Positions 1 through 12,888 are shown, numbered from the stretch's first letter. The stretch is 64,000 nt of DNA from Cephalotus follicularis (GCA_001972305.1 BDDD01002911.1:118679-182678); one strand, 5' to 3'. The notes: generated by a model not told the origin, from the letters alone. A program made the numbers and translations.

Positions 1-1721
1 GCTCCGTGAAAATGCCACAGAACCTTTACCATAGGAATGGTCATGTTCCTCAGCACCTTCTCCATTCGATCCACTATCCTTGTCAGCCTCTCTTCATAAG
101 ACAATCTAGGACTGATGAATCCAGGGTCGTAGCTCAATATGTGAGATGGGTCAGGCACGTATTTCCGTAACATAGAAACATGAAATACGTTATGCACATC
201 CGACAAACTAGGCGATAGTGCAATCTGATATGCTACATCCCTCACTCTTTCCAGTATCTCGTAAGGTCCAATATACCTTGGAGCCAACTTGCCTTTGATT
301 CCAAAATGGTGTATCCCTTTCGAAGGCGAGATCTTCAGGAAAACGTGATCCCCCTTCTCAAACTCTAGCTTTCTCCTCTTGCTATCGACGTAACTCTTCT
401 GCCAACTTTGTGTAGCTAGCAGTCTCTTCTTTATTATCTCCACTTTATCGGTCGTCTCTTGTACCAAGTCCGGTCCTAGCACCTGTCTCTCACCTACCTC
501 GTCCCAACAGATAGGCGATCTGCACTTTCTCCCATACAAGGCTTCATAGGGAGCCATTCCAATGCTGGTGTGAAAACTGTTGTTGTAGGAGAACTCAATC
601 AGTGCCAGATGATCCTCCCAACTCCCAGCAAAATCAATCATACAAGCCCGTAGCATATCCTCTAGAGTCTGAATGGTACGCTCAGACTGTCCGTAGGCCT
701 GTGGGTGGAAGGCAGTGCTGAAGTTCAAGGTTGTTCCCATAGCTGCTTGGAACTTCTTCCAGAACCTTGAAGTAAATCTAGCATCTCGGTCATAGACAAT
801 ACTGACCCGCACCCCATGCAATCTCACTATCTCCTGGATATATAATCGAGCAAGCTTCTCGATAGAATACGTCATGTTCATCAGAAGGAAGTGAGTAGAC
901 TTGGTGAGTCTGCCCACTACTACCCAGACTGCTTCATGCTGATTCCGTGACCTCGGTAATCCCGATACGAAGTCCATGGTCACATGCTCCCATTTCCATT
1001 CAACCACTGGTAGCGATTGTAGCAGTCCCGTAGGTTTCTGATGTTCAGCCTTCACTCTCTGACAGGTCAAACATCTTGCTACATATTCGGCAATCTCTCT
1101 TTTCATACCACTCCACCAGTAGTCTCTTTTCAGGTCGTGCCACATCTTGGAACTTCCTGGGTGAACACTGTACTTTGACTTGTGAGCTTGTTGCAGTAGT
1201 TCATTCTTGATGCTCTCGTCATCTGGAACACGTATCCTTCCTCGGAACCTCAATATGCCATCAGTATGAATGGAGAACTCAAAATCAGTGTCTAGGTTCT
1301 CACGAATACTCCATAACTCAGAATCACTGTACTGAGCAGTCAGAATACGCTCCAGAAGTTCTGGTTGTGCCCTCAGACTTGCCACAATAACTCCTCGGGA
1401 AACGATGAACGGATTCCATCTCTGAAATTCCACCAATAACTTCCACTGTGAAACCATTGCTCCAGCAGTCATTGCCTTGCGACTCAGTGCATCTGCCACT
1501 ACATTTGCCTTTCCTGGGTGGTATTGAATGTTGCAGTTGTAATCATTAAAGAATTGCACCCATCGTCTCTGTCTCATGTTGAGCTCCTTCTGGGAAAACA
1601 AATACTTTAAACTCTTATGGTCAGTAAAGATCTCAAATTGAGCACCATAGAGGTAGTGCCTCCATTTCTGCAAAGCAAACACTATGGCTGCCAACTCAAG
1701 ATCGTGTACGGGATAGTTTTC
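1..1721 (-). pseudogene. pol: T1 RNase H C-terminus, integrase and partial chromodomain
   Basis: This frame appears open from 1721 to the window edge. RNase H continues to about 1450 (FTDHKSL, then the ADALSRK end). The integrase zinc-binding domain lies at about 1060-1220, with the C-x2-C pair in ARCLTCQRVKAEH. Catalytic core residues are visible: MDFVSGLP near 970, [11 protein letters not shown] near 790 and the ERTIQTLEDML region near 675. A change from the usual PQTDGQ to PQAYGQ at about 695 probably damages the core. The integrase C-terminus (RRKLEFEKGDHVFLK) lies near 320-390. The chromodomain begins about position 60 and is cut by the edge. Downstream of an in-frame stop, so treated as a pseudogene. 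Confidence 0.85.
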
Positions 1722-3509
1722 TTCTTATGGCTTTAATTTCCTTGATGCGTATGCAATCACCCTACCATGTTGCATAAGAACGCATCCCAATCCCTTCACA
1801 GAAGCATCAGTATAGACAGTGAACCCCTCATTACCTTCCGGTAATGCCAACACTGGAGCCAAAATCAACCGACTCTTCAATTCTTGGAAACTTTCCTCAC
1901 AGGAATCATCCCACACAAAACTTGACTTCTTCTAAGTCAACTGTGTCAAAGGTGCAGCAAGCTTTGAAAACCCTTTGATGAACCTTCGGTAGTAACCGGC
2001 TAATCCCAAGAAACTACGAACCTCAGTAACGTTTCTCGGTTGGGGCCAATCAACAATACTTTCTATCTTCGAAAGATCCACCGACAATCCTTCACTCAAC
2101 ACTATGTGACCTAGGAAAGTCACATGATCCAGCCAAAATTCGCACTTGCTGAATTTGGTGTATAATTGTTCCTTCCGTAGTGTCTGCAATACAATCCTCA
2201 AGTGCTGCATGTGTTCCTTGATGCTCTTCGAATAAATCAGGATGTCATCTAGGAATATAACAACAAACTAGTCAAGATAGGGTTGGAACACTTTGTTCAT
2301 CAGACACATAAAGGCTGCAGGACCATTTGTCAAACCAAACGTCAGTATCAGAAATTCGGAATGCCCATATCTTGTTCAAAATGCGGTCTTCTCCACATCA
2401 CCCTCTCTGATCCTCAGCTGATGATAACCTGTTCTTAGGTCAAGTTTGGAGAATACAGTTGAGCCTTGAAATTGGTCGAACAACTCCTCAATATGTGGCA
2501 GAGGATACTTGTTCTTCACCGTTACTTGATTTCGCAGCCTGTAATCAATGCATAACCGCATCGATCCATCCTTCTTTTTCACAAACAGAACTAGTGCTCC
2601 CCATGGTGATACAGTCGGCCAGATGAAGCCCTTATCAAGGTAATCCTGCAATTGAATCTTTAACTCCTTCAGTTCAGCAGGAGCCATTCGGTACGGTGCT
2701 TTAGATATAGGAGCAGTCCCAGGCAACAGCTCAATACTGAACTCTATATCTCTCTTCAGTGGTAACGAAGTGAGTTCATCTGGAAATACATCAGGAAATT
2801 CACATACAGCAGACAGTTGTTCAATACTAGGCGTACCTTTCGTATGATCAATCACATACGCCAAATAGCATTCACATCCTTGCTTGAGATACTTCTGTGC
2901 TCGAGTATATGAAATGATCGGAGCAGAAACATTCTTCTCCCCGATAAACTTGCACTCCGTCCCATCTTGAAGGTAAAAAGTCATCATCTTGTTGTAGCAA
3001 TCAACACAAGCATGATGAGCATATAGCCAGTCCATCCCCAAGATTACATCAAAATCCCGGATAGGTAACACTATCAAGTCAGCAGATAACTGAATTCCAG
3101 CTACTGTGATTTCACAATCCTTCATTATGGTGTCAGATAGAAGACAAGTACCCGCTGGAGTACTCACCTCCAATACATAAGATAATCTAGAAGTGATACC
3201 ATGCAAATTGCGAGCAAATTCAGATGCAATGAATGAATGTGTCGCACTAGGGTCAATCAATACATGAGCTAGTATGCCAGATATATAAATAGTACCTCCC
3301 ACAACAGTAGTAGATTCTGGCACATCATCTTTAGATAAGGTGTAGACCCTACCTTTCACAATTCCCTTCCCGGTATCCTTCAGTGGTTGAGCAGCCGCAA
3401 CACTACCACTTGCACCAGCACTTCCCTGTTGGTCGCGTGATTGATCCCTCATCATTGGATAACTATTCAGCATGTGATCTTGTGAACCACACCTCAAGCA
3501 ATTTCCCAT
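1722..3509 (-). pseudogene. pol: T1 protease, reverse transcriptase and RNase H region
   Basis: N-terminal half of the T1 polyprotein, in the gag frame. The second zinc knuckle is at 3460-3500. The aspartic protease is at about 2950-3330; its active-site segment reads [11 protein letters not shown], so the usual D-T/S-G triad is damaged. Reverse transcriptase spans about 1960-2760, with the [14 protein letters not shown] motif and a FLDD catalytic box near 2241-2258. RNase H starts near 1890 (VYTDAS motif). Stops lie at 2376-2378 (CGA to TGA), 2268-2270 (CAG to TAG) and 1722-1724 (TAA after RKLKP). Comparison with T2, where the first two codons are still sense, shows these are later mutations. 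Confidence 0.9.
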
Positions 3510-4553
3510 CTTATTCTAGCATTCAGTCTCATCATAATTCTGACGACCACAAAAAGTACATCCACCTGCATTCTTTTGACCGCTTCGGTTAGGAGTCCTT
3601 GATCGTGAATTTCTGCATCGAGAACCTCCTTGACCTTTGTTGTCAGACTTTGTTGACTTAGAAGGATTATTACTCCCTTGCCCCTGTGACTGTGCGGCCC
3701 TCGATTGATTTGTACGAGTCTGTTCCGCCCTTCTTTCATTCGTATCTGCTTCCAGAATCATAGCCCTTTCAGCAACATCCACAAAAGAGGTTAGCTGTAA
3801 CATCAACAGTTTAGATCTGATGTCCGGTCAAAGGCCTTTTAGAAACCTTTGGATCATCCGTGCTTCACCCTCCACAAGATAAGGTGTATGTCTTGCCAGC
3901 TCCACAAATCTAGTCTGGTACTGAGCTACCGTCATGTCCCCTTGACGCAAGTCCATAAGTTCGGTCTCCCTCCGGTCACGCTCTATCTGTGGAACATAAG
4001 TTTCAAGGAACTAAGACTGAAATCTGTCCCAAGTCCTATCAAGTCCACGAGATTCCCACTTTGCTTCAGTCCTTTCCCACCAATCGGTAGCCTTGCCCCA
4101 TAAGCGGTATACAGCAAAGTTGAGTTTTTGCTCATCAGTACATTCCAGGGCAGCAAATATCTTCTCCAAATCTCTAATCCACTGCTCAGCCACAGTGGCA
4201 TTCAGTTCACCATCGAATGTCGGAGGATTCTGTCTCATGAACCGCTCCAGATCTTGGCCAAATCCACCGGTATGACAAGCTTCAGGAGCCTGATGATAGG
4301 CCCGGTTAGCCTCATACATTTGCCAAATCTGTTCCATGTTCACCGCATTAGCTTGCATCTGTTGTTGAAAGAGATCAGCCATGCGGTTAAAATTACTCCT
4401 CTCACCTTGCACTGGAGGAACATTCACTCCTTCATTCGCTGGCGGATCATGTTCGTGCACTGGCGGTGCATTGACTCCTTTGTCAGCTCTATGCCTTCCT
4501 CTTCTACCTCTTCGTAGGTCCATTCGGTTTCCTATATGGAATGACATAGTCAT
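3510..4553 (-). pseudogene. gag: T1 gag (capsid/nucleocapsid), with in-frame stops
   Basis: Structural polyprotein of T1. The start at 4553 opens a frame beginning MTMSFHIGN, matching the T2 gag start at 16963; an Arg-rich stretch follows, then the retrotransposon gag domain around 3740-4220 (motifs such as YRLWGKATDWW and QYQTRFVELARHTPYL). In-frame stops occur at about 4010, 3828-3830 (CGA in T2, TGA here) and 3513-3515. The first zinc knuckle near 3516-3560 reads CTFCGRQNYDETEC, with Tyr where the zinc-binding His should be. A second, [14 protein letters not shown] just past the stop, has Tyr in place of the last Cys. Both knuckles therefore lack a ligand. Confidence 0.88.
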
Positions 4554-4610
4554 TAGGAAACAATTTACTTAATTTCTGAGAAACTTATCCCAGCTAGCAT
4601 ATATGAATAT

Positions 4611-4622
4611 GCTCTGATACCA
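4611..4622 (-). other. T1 primer binding site (initiator tRNA-Met)
   Basis: On the minus strand this reads TGGTATCAGAGC, the standard match to the 3' end of initiator tRNA-Met used by many plant LTR elements. It lies three bases inside the 5' LTR boundary at 4626, which fixes the orientation of T1. Confidence 0.9.
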
Positions 4623-4625
4623 TGC

Positions 4626-7342
4626 TGTCACACCCCGCCTTTCAATTCCATTACATTGAGACAAGCATATATGGTGATATAAGAAATACATAATAATCCA
4701 GCATTCCATTCAACATTTCATAAATAAGCGAAAGCATTTATATCTGGAGTATAAAATAAAAGTCATCAGCACGCAGCCCATACTACGTGCTCATACATTC
4801 CAACAATTATCCTTGTACATAAGGAAGTAAAACAACAACACGGAGTGTGAACCGTTCATTACAATTACAGTACATCATAAAAATAACAACCTTAAGATAG
4901 AAAGAAGCTCTCCAAAAGCTTCAGCAGCACCTCCCGAACGTCTTCGCTTAATCTGAAATTGTAGGGGTTAGCCGTTGTCCTCACTTGGCTAAGTAGGAAG
5001 ATAATGCATGATAAGGAATATATAAATGCAACATCTATGACATTTTATATTGAAAATAACATAATTAAGTATTCCAATATATAAGCAACCATGCCAAGTG
5101 GCCATAGACAATACACTCCAAGAATACCGCACAAGGGTACAATCAATCAATACAGTGGTTTGGGTGTCACATGTCGCTACCTCCTAGCACAAACTGTGCA
5201 CCACCTATCTATCACCCTACACTCCAAAGATGATAGATCAGGTAACATTTACTGCCGGCGTTAGCAGGCAGTTTAACACATAAAATCTGCAAGGCAGATA
5301 AGTTTTGGTGGATACTCTAGCCAACTCCTGGCACATAGGATCACCTCCGTAGCCAGTGACCTCTGCCATCACTCGACTAACGGCATTAAACATAGACAAA
5401 CAATTCAATCAATTCAGTAGTAATATTACATATATCAGTAGTATGCAATATATAAGTTGTTTTCTTTAGAAACATTTAACAATTCAGTAATCGTACATCT
5501 CGTAGGAGGAAAACGATATTCAGTACAATAATAGTACCTCTCATTGGAGGAAAAACAGTAATCATTTGACAATATACATTTCCATTTTGAAAACCGTAAG
5601 GAACTCATATTTGTGCTTGAAGCACTAGTTGGTTCAATCATTTGAAAATAAGGAGCAGTAGTGTTAATGAACACCCTAAACAGTATATACTGATTATGAC
5701 AGTAGCATATACAGCAAACAGTAAGGCACAGTAGCAATCCAAGGATCCAATGAAGTTATTAGCACCATAGTCATTCTTGCACAACTTTCACAAGAAGTGC
5801 ATACATCGTTTAATTTCTGGAATGTAATTATATAAGGCCAGGGTTGACTGTTACAGTCATCCCAGATGGAGGTCAGGTTAATTACATTCAATTTAAGGCC
5901 TCAACAGGACCTATATCAGAATTCTAACTCAGGACAGTCAGTTGTTCCCAAGAACAGTCGGCTGCTTGGATTGAGTAGTCGACTATTTCTTTTAACAGTC
6001 GACTGGATAGATTGAGTAGTCGAGTTCCATGAAGAACAGTCGACTGCTTTACCCAGAAAATGGCAAGCAGTAGCAGGTTATGTATTCCAATGTCCAAATA
6101 CTAAATTAAACAACACATGCAATCAAACAGAAAATTAACCATACATGATATGCATAATATATCTTCCAAAAACATGTCATTACCCCTACCTCGATTGCTA
6201 TCCTGGAATCAAATTGAGTTGATTCCTCTCTTTGAGTTCCAAGTCATTCACTCAACTCAATCTTCCAAAATCCAGTAATTCAATCTATTCATTGCATGTT
6301 TACGGATATATGCATTAATACCAGTAAGTCTAAGTAATCCTCTAATTACAACTACAAGTTCCAATAGTAGTTTATCAATAATCCATTAAGTCTTACTTTC
6401 ACATTTTTTAGACAACTTCTTATTTCATCTTCATTTCCAGGTTTAATCATTCGTTCTCAGGTCAACAGTGGATATATATACTACTAACATTAGTACGTTT
6501 AATCCACTAACAACCTAATATCGAACTAGTAGCTCATCATTAGCTCATGAATTCAACTCTTATTGAACCATTTACCCTTTCTATCTCAATTCAAACTTAT
6601 TAACACTTAATCAAGTTGGCAGAAGATATGGATATCTAATCTTAGTCTATTTTCCTAGCTATTAATCATAACAACATTAAAGGATTCGGATTAGTGACTT
6701 ACCAGGAGAATCAAAGCTTCAAAGTCTCCTTGAACACTCTAATCCTCAACATGCAAGCTCCAACAATTCTCCAGCAAGCTCTCCTCTGTCTTCAGTGTTT
6801 TCTAACTCTCAAAACACTCAGGCAGCTTCTGTTTATAAGGGAAAAGTATTCACAATCCCTTTTCATTCTTTAGCTATGTCATTTAACATTTTCTCCTTTC
6901 TCTCTCTCACATGCATAACTTCCTCTCACATTACTTCTTTCAATTCTTATGTTTGCAGGTTAGCATGTCTGCAGAGCACATGCAGGGAACCTTGTACGTT
7001 ATGGCAGCTGCTGTCTCGCATGACACCTACCCATCATGCACTTCCTTTGGTTCTATCACACATGCATGCACAGACACCTGTTCTGTACCGTTCCAGTCGT
7101 CTGTCTTTAACAGGCAGTCGACTGTCACACCACGCATCAGACAGACGACTGTTACCCTGTGACAGTCGGCTGTTTGAGCTGATTTTAGGGTTCCTTAAAT
7201 TGTTTGCCACATTGTATTTTAAACCAGCCCAAGCATTCACTAGACACAACTATTATGATAATAGTACAAATAAGCTCAACTAAAATGTATATTTTATTTA
7301 AAATTGGAGCAATATACATTAATTGAATTTGTGGTTAAAACA
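4626..7342 (-). repeat. T1 5' LTR (Tekay-like, 2717 bp)
   Basis: Plus-strand view starts TGTCACACCCCG next to the primer site and ends GTGGTTAAAACA, where the T2 LTRs end GGTTATTACA; TG...CA ends are present. A minus-strand TATA box (CCTTATAAAC) is at 6831-6840, about 500 bp into the LTR. Two arrays of the CAGTCGACTG-type word are at 5935-6046 (leader side) and 7094-7172 (upstream of TATA). No coding sequence; short frames inside are not conserved. Confidence 0.88.
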
Positions 7343-8624
7343 TATAACCAGCCATATCGTATCATAAAATCAAACAACAAAGGCTATTAACAAGTATAGG
7401 AATAAATTCCAAATCGGATTATCAACAAATAAATGATAGTTAGGAATCACAATAAAGGCATATATCAATCATCAACGAATTTCAAAATCAAATAAGATAA
7501 AGGAAGGAGATGTTCTACTCATAATATCAGTGTCGATTACTACCATGAACTAACCCCTTTAAGCTTTGAATATGTCATCGGTTCTCGTCATTGTTTTGAA
7601 ACTCTACCATCCTTCACGCTGCATAAACATAGCACATATCGTGGCGACATACATACAAGAAACATAATTTATGAAATCAGAACTTCGGCCAGATTCCAGC
7701 TTACTTGCTGAGGTTCCGACGACACCCAAAACAACCCCCAAAATTGTCGGTCAACACATTACTGATTGAAACTCACTGTGACTCGCCCGGAATTAGGCAG
7801 CCACCGCCGTCAGTGAGTTTGACTCACTGAGTCAACTCGCCGGTCATCCAACAAATATAGCCACTTCACAAAAAGGTGTCCACGAGGCCTGTACTATGCG
7901 TCTTCGACCATAACTCACCGAGAATCGACGGCTTCCACCACGCCAGAACTCCGGCCGAGATGCCATTGCTCCGGTCTCGCCACCAGTAGCCTCCACAGCG
8001 TCCAGGCTACTCAGTGGTGGCCAAGACTCGTCGGGAATCGGCGCCAAACGTGGCATCACAAGCGGTAGCGCATCAGCTCGACTCTGTCAACTCAATCGAC
8101 TAATTTTCGGTCGATTTCTGGCTGATTCAAGCCTCAACTGTCGTCAAAATGAGAAGAACTAGTCTTCTAGACCAAAACCGTACCCATCCACGACAATAAA
8201 GGTGGCAGACGGCGGTGGAAGGGGCCAAGACGCAGGGGAAGAGAAAGAAGAAAAGAGAAGAAGGAAGGAAGAGGAGGGAGTTACCGTTGATGGACAAGCC
8301 ACAGGGATGCTTGTCGCCTCCTCACGGTCGCCGGTCCAACATCTCTCTGGTCGTCTCTCCCCTGATCTCTCTAGTGCCTCTCTATTCTCTCTTTCTCACA
8401 CAGGCGCATAGTGCCCATTTCTTTTAATTTGGTCTAGCACGTCTAGCGCCTTCTAGACGCGCCCGACCACCTCTCTTTTTTTTTAAAACATATATATAAT
8501 AATAATATTAATAATACTAATATTCTACTCATGTGTTTTGCACACTCACTTCCAAAATGTGACACAGTAACAAATACGTGTCCTTGCACGCCAGACAAAC
8601 CTAAATATTACACGGGGTGTCACA
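7343..8624 (-). repeat. LTR fragment B1, split by T1
   Basis: Ends at 8624 with CACGGGGTGTCACA, a typical LTR terminus, directly abutting copia gag sequence. Content resembles B2 (35147-38600) in the same order: GC-rich segment with ACTCACTGAGT palindromes (7811-7843), purine/pyrimidine-rich tract, then an AT-rich end. T1 interrupts it at 7342/7343; the rest lies left of the window. Whether it is a solo LTR or part of a full element cannot be told. Orientation is inferred from the terminus type. No credible gene despite GC-rich short frames at 7844-8427. Confidence 0.65.
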
Positions 8625-9240
8625 CATAGTCCATGTCTGATTCCGTAGTTCTGAGCATTTCCACAAGCTCCTGTAAAGTACAATCGACTTTATTCATGTG
8701 GAAGTTTGATATGAACTGCAAAAAAGACCGAGGGAGAGAAGAGAGCATGAGATCAATGTACTATTCATTATCCATGTCAAGACCCAATTGAGACAACTAC
8801 TCAATCAAGTCAATCATCCTCAGTCCATGCTGATGGACTGAAGATCCCTTTTGCATCGTCATCCAGAAGAGACGGCGAGAGAGATTAAACCTGGCGGTCC
8901 TAGACCGACCTCCATACAACTCCTTGAGTTGCAATAGTATAGGGCCCAGGGTCTCTAGCTTTTCATGTTGTCTTTGCAGTTCTGGAACCATGCCAGCAAT
9001 AGCTAGACAATGAGCTTGCTTTTCGTCCTCTCACCATTTGGCCACTTTGGCCTTATTTTCATCAGTAGGGTTCGCACCTAGTGCCGGCGGGGCCTCAGTC
9101 ATCACATGAGCAATCTTATTGCTCGTGAGGATCAACCGCAAATTGTGCCCCAGTCCAAGAAGTTCGGCTCCTCAAGCTTATTTGTCTCCAAGGCACGGGC
9201 GATATCGGTGTTGATAGACAATATTATATTCAACTAGCAA
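8625..9240 (-). pseudogene. gag: C1 copia gag, 5' part, degenerate
   Basis: Minus-strand remnant of a copia gag (UBN2-type). Recognisable motifs in order are LETNKL with NFLDW near 9150-9195, ILTSNKIAHVM near 9110, then LQRQHEKLETLGPILLQLKE and ARFNLSRRLF near 8870-8985, and HQHGLRMIDLIEQLSQLG near 8785-8850. The start codon is lost, at least one frameshift lies near 9140, and stops occur near 9030 and 8760. The same segments are found in C2 gag (56423-59860). The gene is cut at 8624/8625 by LTR B1, so it lacks its C-terminal zinc knuckle. Confidence 0.85.
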
Positions 9241-10512
9241 CCTATAAGGAAACAAAAGAGAAAATATTAGCATATTATTCAACATCTTTTAATGTTACAA
9301 CCATAACACTTGGTCTTTAGTGTATATGGCCCCTCCAACTATTCTAATCGTATCCCACACCTCCATGTGAAATTCGAGAGACTCTAAGCCTCCAAGTGGG
9401 GATCGGAATCTACGTCGTAATATTAGGCCTAATTCACGGTATGTCGACCATAATATCCAAGATAGGTAGGCACAACGTACCAATTTGCATTGGGATCTAA
9501 CCCTACCATGCAAGATCCAACCATACATTCGGCCTCCCGGCTCAAGTGTTCTCACCGATGGTCATGACGAATCACAAGATCCTAATATAAGTCAAACCCA
9601 TAACCCTCAAACAAATTTGTCAGTTTTAAGACACCCACACGTGTTCATGTCCAAGTGCCAAGACATAACAATTTCCTTCTAGCACCTTCTACTGGAGCTA
9701 AATAGGTATGGGCATAGTGTATACCTCAGACATGGCATGAGCCGCATACAGTATACCCACCCCATTCTACGAGAAATTTGGAAGGCCGATGACGAGTTCA
9801 CTTACTTGTGTACTTACCGCTTATAGACTTATTATTCACCAGTTGGAGGAATTTAAGGTCTCACCAATTTTTATATGTTTAACCAAGCCGTTTATAAAAT
9901 CCAACTTTATCTTCCAATCTAATTGATTACGGCTGAGCATCAATAGACGTAAACAAAAAGTACATCCATCTCATGCATCCTATGTCCAACATAAAAGAAA
10001 GTGGCCTAACTTGGGACTTAAGCTATAAGTGATCACGCGAGCCAAGTGTGACCACCGGGTCTCCTATGTGAGCTATTTAAACTACTTTATTACAAATGCA
10101 TCCATGCATTCATGGCCTTCACTTGGTATCGTAGTCTCCTCTCCAAGCTCTGAGCAACCTCTCTTTCTATGTCCTATGCATCTACATCTTTCATTACATC
10201 TAATATAATAGAGAGGAGAATACAATTTGAGGGAGAATGGAATTCTATCCTAGAGAGAATAAAGAGGTAAGGAGATTATCGGTGCATTCAGGCAACCTTA
10301 TTATAGACCAATAGAATCCTATTAAATAAAGCAAATAAATAACCATCCACAAAAGGAACCAGAAAGCTAGGTCTAGTTCCAAGTCTACCATCATGCATTC
10401 AATGAAATACATCCAATATATTAAACTTGAATGAACAACATCTAATGTAAGCTCCCACTAAATCTCTAAAATTTAGTGTTCCTATAATAGTTCTAAACTA
10501 TTTAACTTAATG
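9241..10512 (-). other. C1 leader (5' untranslated region), proximal part
   Basis: Non-coding. Its reverse complement aligns in order with the C2 leader at about 55170-56400: shared landmarks include GATTTAGTGGGAG, GGCCATGAATGCATGG, GCTCAGCCGTAAT and a stretch ending with ACTAAAGACCAAGTGTTATGG. This shows it is element leader, not intergenic sequence. Interrupted at 10512 by T2 and resumed at 19726. Confidence 0.75.
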
Positions 10513-10517
10513 GTCTG
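10513..10517. other. Target-site duplication of T2, left copy
   Basis: GTCTG, matching GTATG at 19721-19725 in four of five positions. The pair brackets T2 exactly at its TG...CA ends, so T2 inserted as a unit and one copy has since mutated. Confidence 0.75.
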
Positions 10518-12843
10518 TGTCACACCCCGTATTTCCATTCACTTATAATGGACCAGCATATGTGGTGATATCAGAAATAAGCATAAATAATATTCCAGCG
10601 TTTCAATTAATAGTCATAATTAAAATTTGCGGAAGCATTCGATAAGCCGGAATATAAAAAGTCATCCGCACGCATCCCATACTACGTGCGGGTAAATCCA
10701 CAATTATCCTTACAAAAGGAAAATACAACACTACGAGGTATGAACCGTTCAATCTCAAAATTACAGTACAACATCATAAATAATCAACCTTAAATAACAA
10801 GGTAAGAAGCTCTCCAAGCTTCAGCAACAGTCTCCAAAAGTCCTTGCTTAATCTGAAATTGTAGGGGTTAGTCGTTGTCCTCACTTGGCTAAGTAGAAAG
10901 ATAATGTATGATAAGGAGTATATGAATGCAACATGTATGACAGTTTATATGAAAATAACATTTGAATGGGCCAATATATAAGCAATCATGCCAAATGGCC
11001 ATAAACAATCCATATGCAAGAATACCGCACAAGGGTACAATCAATTCAACACTCACTTGGGCATCACATGTCGCTAACTCCTAGCACCGACTGTGCACCA
11101 CCTAACTATCACCTTACGCTCCGAAGATGATAGAAAAGGTAACACTTACTACCGGCGTTGGCGGGTAGTTTAACACGGCAAACACACTTAGGTGATGTTC
11201 TGGCCAACTCCTGGCACTCAGAATCACATTCCCGTAGTCAGTGACAACCTCCGTCACCAAACCACGGCACTCATACACAATCAATACAATCAATTCAAGA
11301 ATAATATTGCATATATCATCAATATGCAATAGAAAGTAGTTTTCTTTAAAAACTATAACACTTCACTTATCGTACCTCTCTTTGGAGGAAAACGACATCA
11401 CTTAAATAGTGGTTTCAAATTTAGGAAACAAAACAGTAAGTACCTCTCATATAGGAAGAAAAATCAGTAGTTTACTTGGCAATAATCATTCACTTAAAAA
11501 TGATAGTTTGATTTCATAAATTGGATACATAGTCCATAGTTGGTTTCAATCATTGAAATACAAGTGGTGGTGGTGATAAATGACACCAAAACAGTTTATA
11601 ATAATGTGACAGTAGCACATTCTTCCCAATCAATTCAATACATGTAATTATACAGAAAATAAACATACATAATATGCATACTCATATCTTCCATGACATA
11701 TCATTACCCCTACCTCAATCGCTATCCCAAGATCAATTGAGTTTGATCTTTCTCTTTGAGTTCCATGTCACTTTCACCAATCACTCTTTCAATTCCAGAA
11801 GAATCAATCTATGCATGTTTGTTTATGAACATATGCATCAATATCAGTAGGTTTCATTAGCTACTTACTACAATTACAATTTCCAACAATAACCTAAATC
11901 ACCAAGTCTCTAATTCCATTTTCCAATTCTCCTTTGAACTCTATGTCAACAATTATTCAATCTCGAATTCATTCATTTAAGTATTTGACAGAAGGTATGT
12001 AAATACTTAGAAACCATTTAAGCATTTGTTCTAACACTAACAACAATTAAAATCTATTCTAGAGGCTATATCACCAATTCCACTTGCTCCAATTTACTAC
12101 TTTCCATTTCAATTTTAAGAATTGTTGATTCTAATCCATTAACAGAATATATATAACATTCCTAGTTACATTTTATCAACATAACAACAAGAATTTCGGA
12201 TCAAGGACTTACCAAGATTTTAAAGCCTCAAAGTCCTCCTTTTTGAGCTTTCTAACATCTCCAATGCAAGCTCCACTAATTCCTTTCTTTTCTCTGTGTT
12301 TTCTAACACTCAAACACCATTCAATCAGTAGATATAACTCTCAAGGACCTCTGAATTCGTCAGATTGGTCACCTACTCACATGCACTCACATTTTTCTTT
12401 CATTCTTTCCACCACATGCCTCCCTCACTTCCACTTTCTCTCATTAATTTATTGATTAGTAGGTTTTAGATCTGCAGAGAACATGCAAACATTCCATTTT
12501 TGCATGTTCTGGCAGATGGTGGATGCATGTGCCCATACCTACCAATTTCTCTTGTCCTTGCACATGCCAGGCATCTGTCCTGGAGCAAACCAGTCGACTG
12601 GAATTAGTGGGCAGTCGACTGCCTTCCTCACGTGGCCAACAGTCGACTGTTACCCTGTGACAGTCGGCTGTTTGGACTAGATTAGGGTTTCCTAGTCTTT
12701 GATACTTCTCCAATTGCATATCAATTCACCCCAAACATTTGCCAATCATAGAAATCAGTATAATTGGATAAATAAATCAATTAAAATGTATATTTTATTC
12801 AAATTCGGATCAATATACACTAATTGAAGTTACGGTTATTACA
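10518..12843 (-). repeat. T2 3' LTR (2326 bp)
   Basis: Starts TGTCACACCCCG and ends GGTTATTACA in plus view. It is 349 bp shorter than the 5' LTR: the segment corresponding to about 18150-18499 is missing at about 11618-11621, which removes one of the two word arrays. The other array remains at 12591-12670, with spacings of 21, 28 and 21 bp. Otherwise nearly identical to the 5' LTR over readable stretches. Confidence 0.92.
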
Positions 12844-12858
12844 TTCCCCCCTCCTTAA
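12844..12858 (-). other. T2 polypurine tract
   Basis: On the minus strand this reads TTAAGGAGGGGGGAA, immediately before the 3' LTR terminus TGTAATAACC. This is the expected priming site for plus-strand DNA synthesis and confirms the 12843/12844 boundary. Confidence 0.88.
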
Positions 12859-12888
12859 AGAAAATTCGTCCTCGAATTTAGCCTTTCA

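Larger units (their letters stand above)
1..7342 (-). mobile_element. Tekay-like chromovirus T1 (Ty3/gypsy), truncated by window edge
   Basis: Minus-strand LTR retrotransposon: 5' LTR at 4626-7342, primer site at 4611-4622, gag from 4553, then protease, reverse transcriptase, RNase H, integrase and the start of a chromodomain running off position 1. The order PR-RT-RH-IN-chromodomain defines chromoviruses, and the chromodomain tail resembles the Tekay/Del lineage. The 3' LTR lies outside the window. The outer 5' LTR flank is 7343-7347 (TATAA); its partner duplication cannot be seen. The element sits inside LTR fragment B1. Several in-frame stops make it non-functional. Confidence 0.9.

Noticed and set aside
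4611..4622. tRNA-Met gene fragment
   Set aside because: Only the 12-base complement of the tRNA 3' end is present, next to an LTR; it is a primer binding site, as at 17030, 52244 and 54649.
8202..8427. Lys/Glu/Arg-rich small proteins
   Set aside because: Purine-rich simple sequence gives charged residues in overlapping frames; part of LTR fragment B1.
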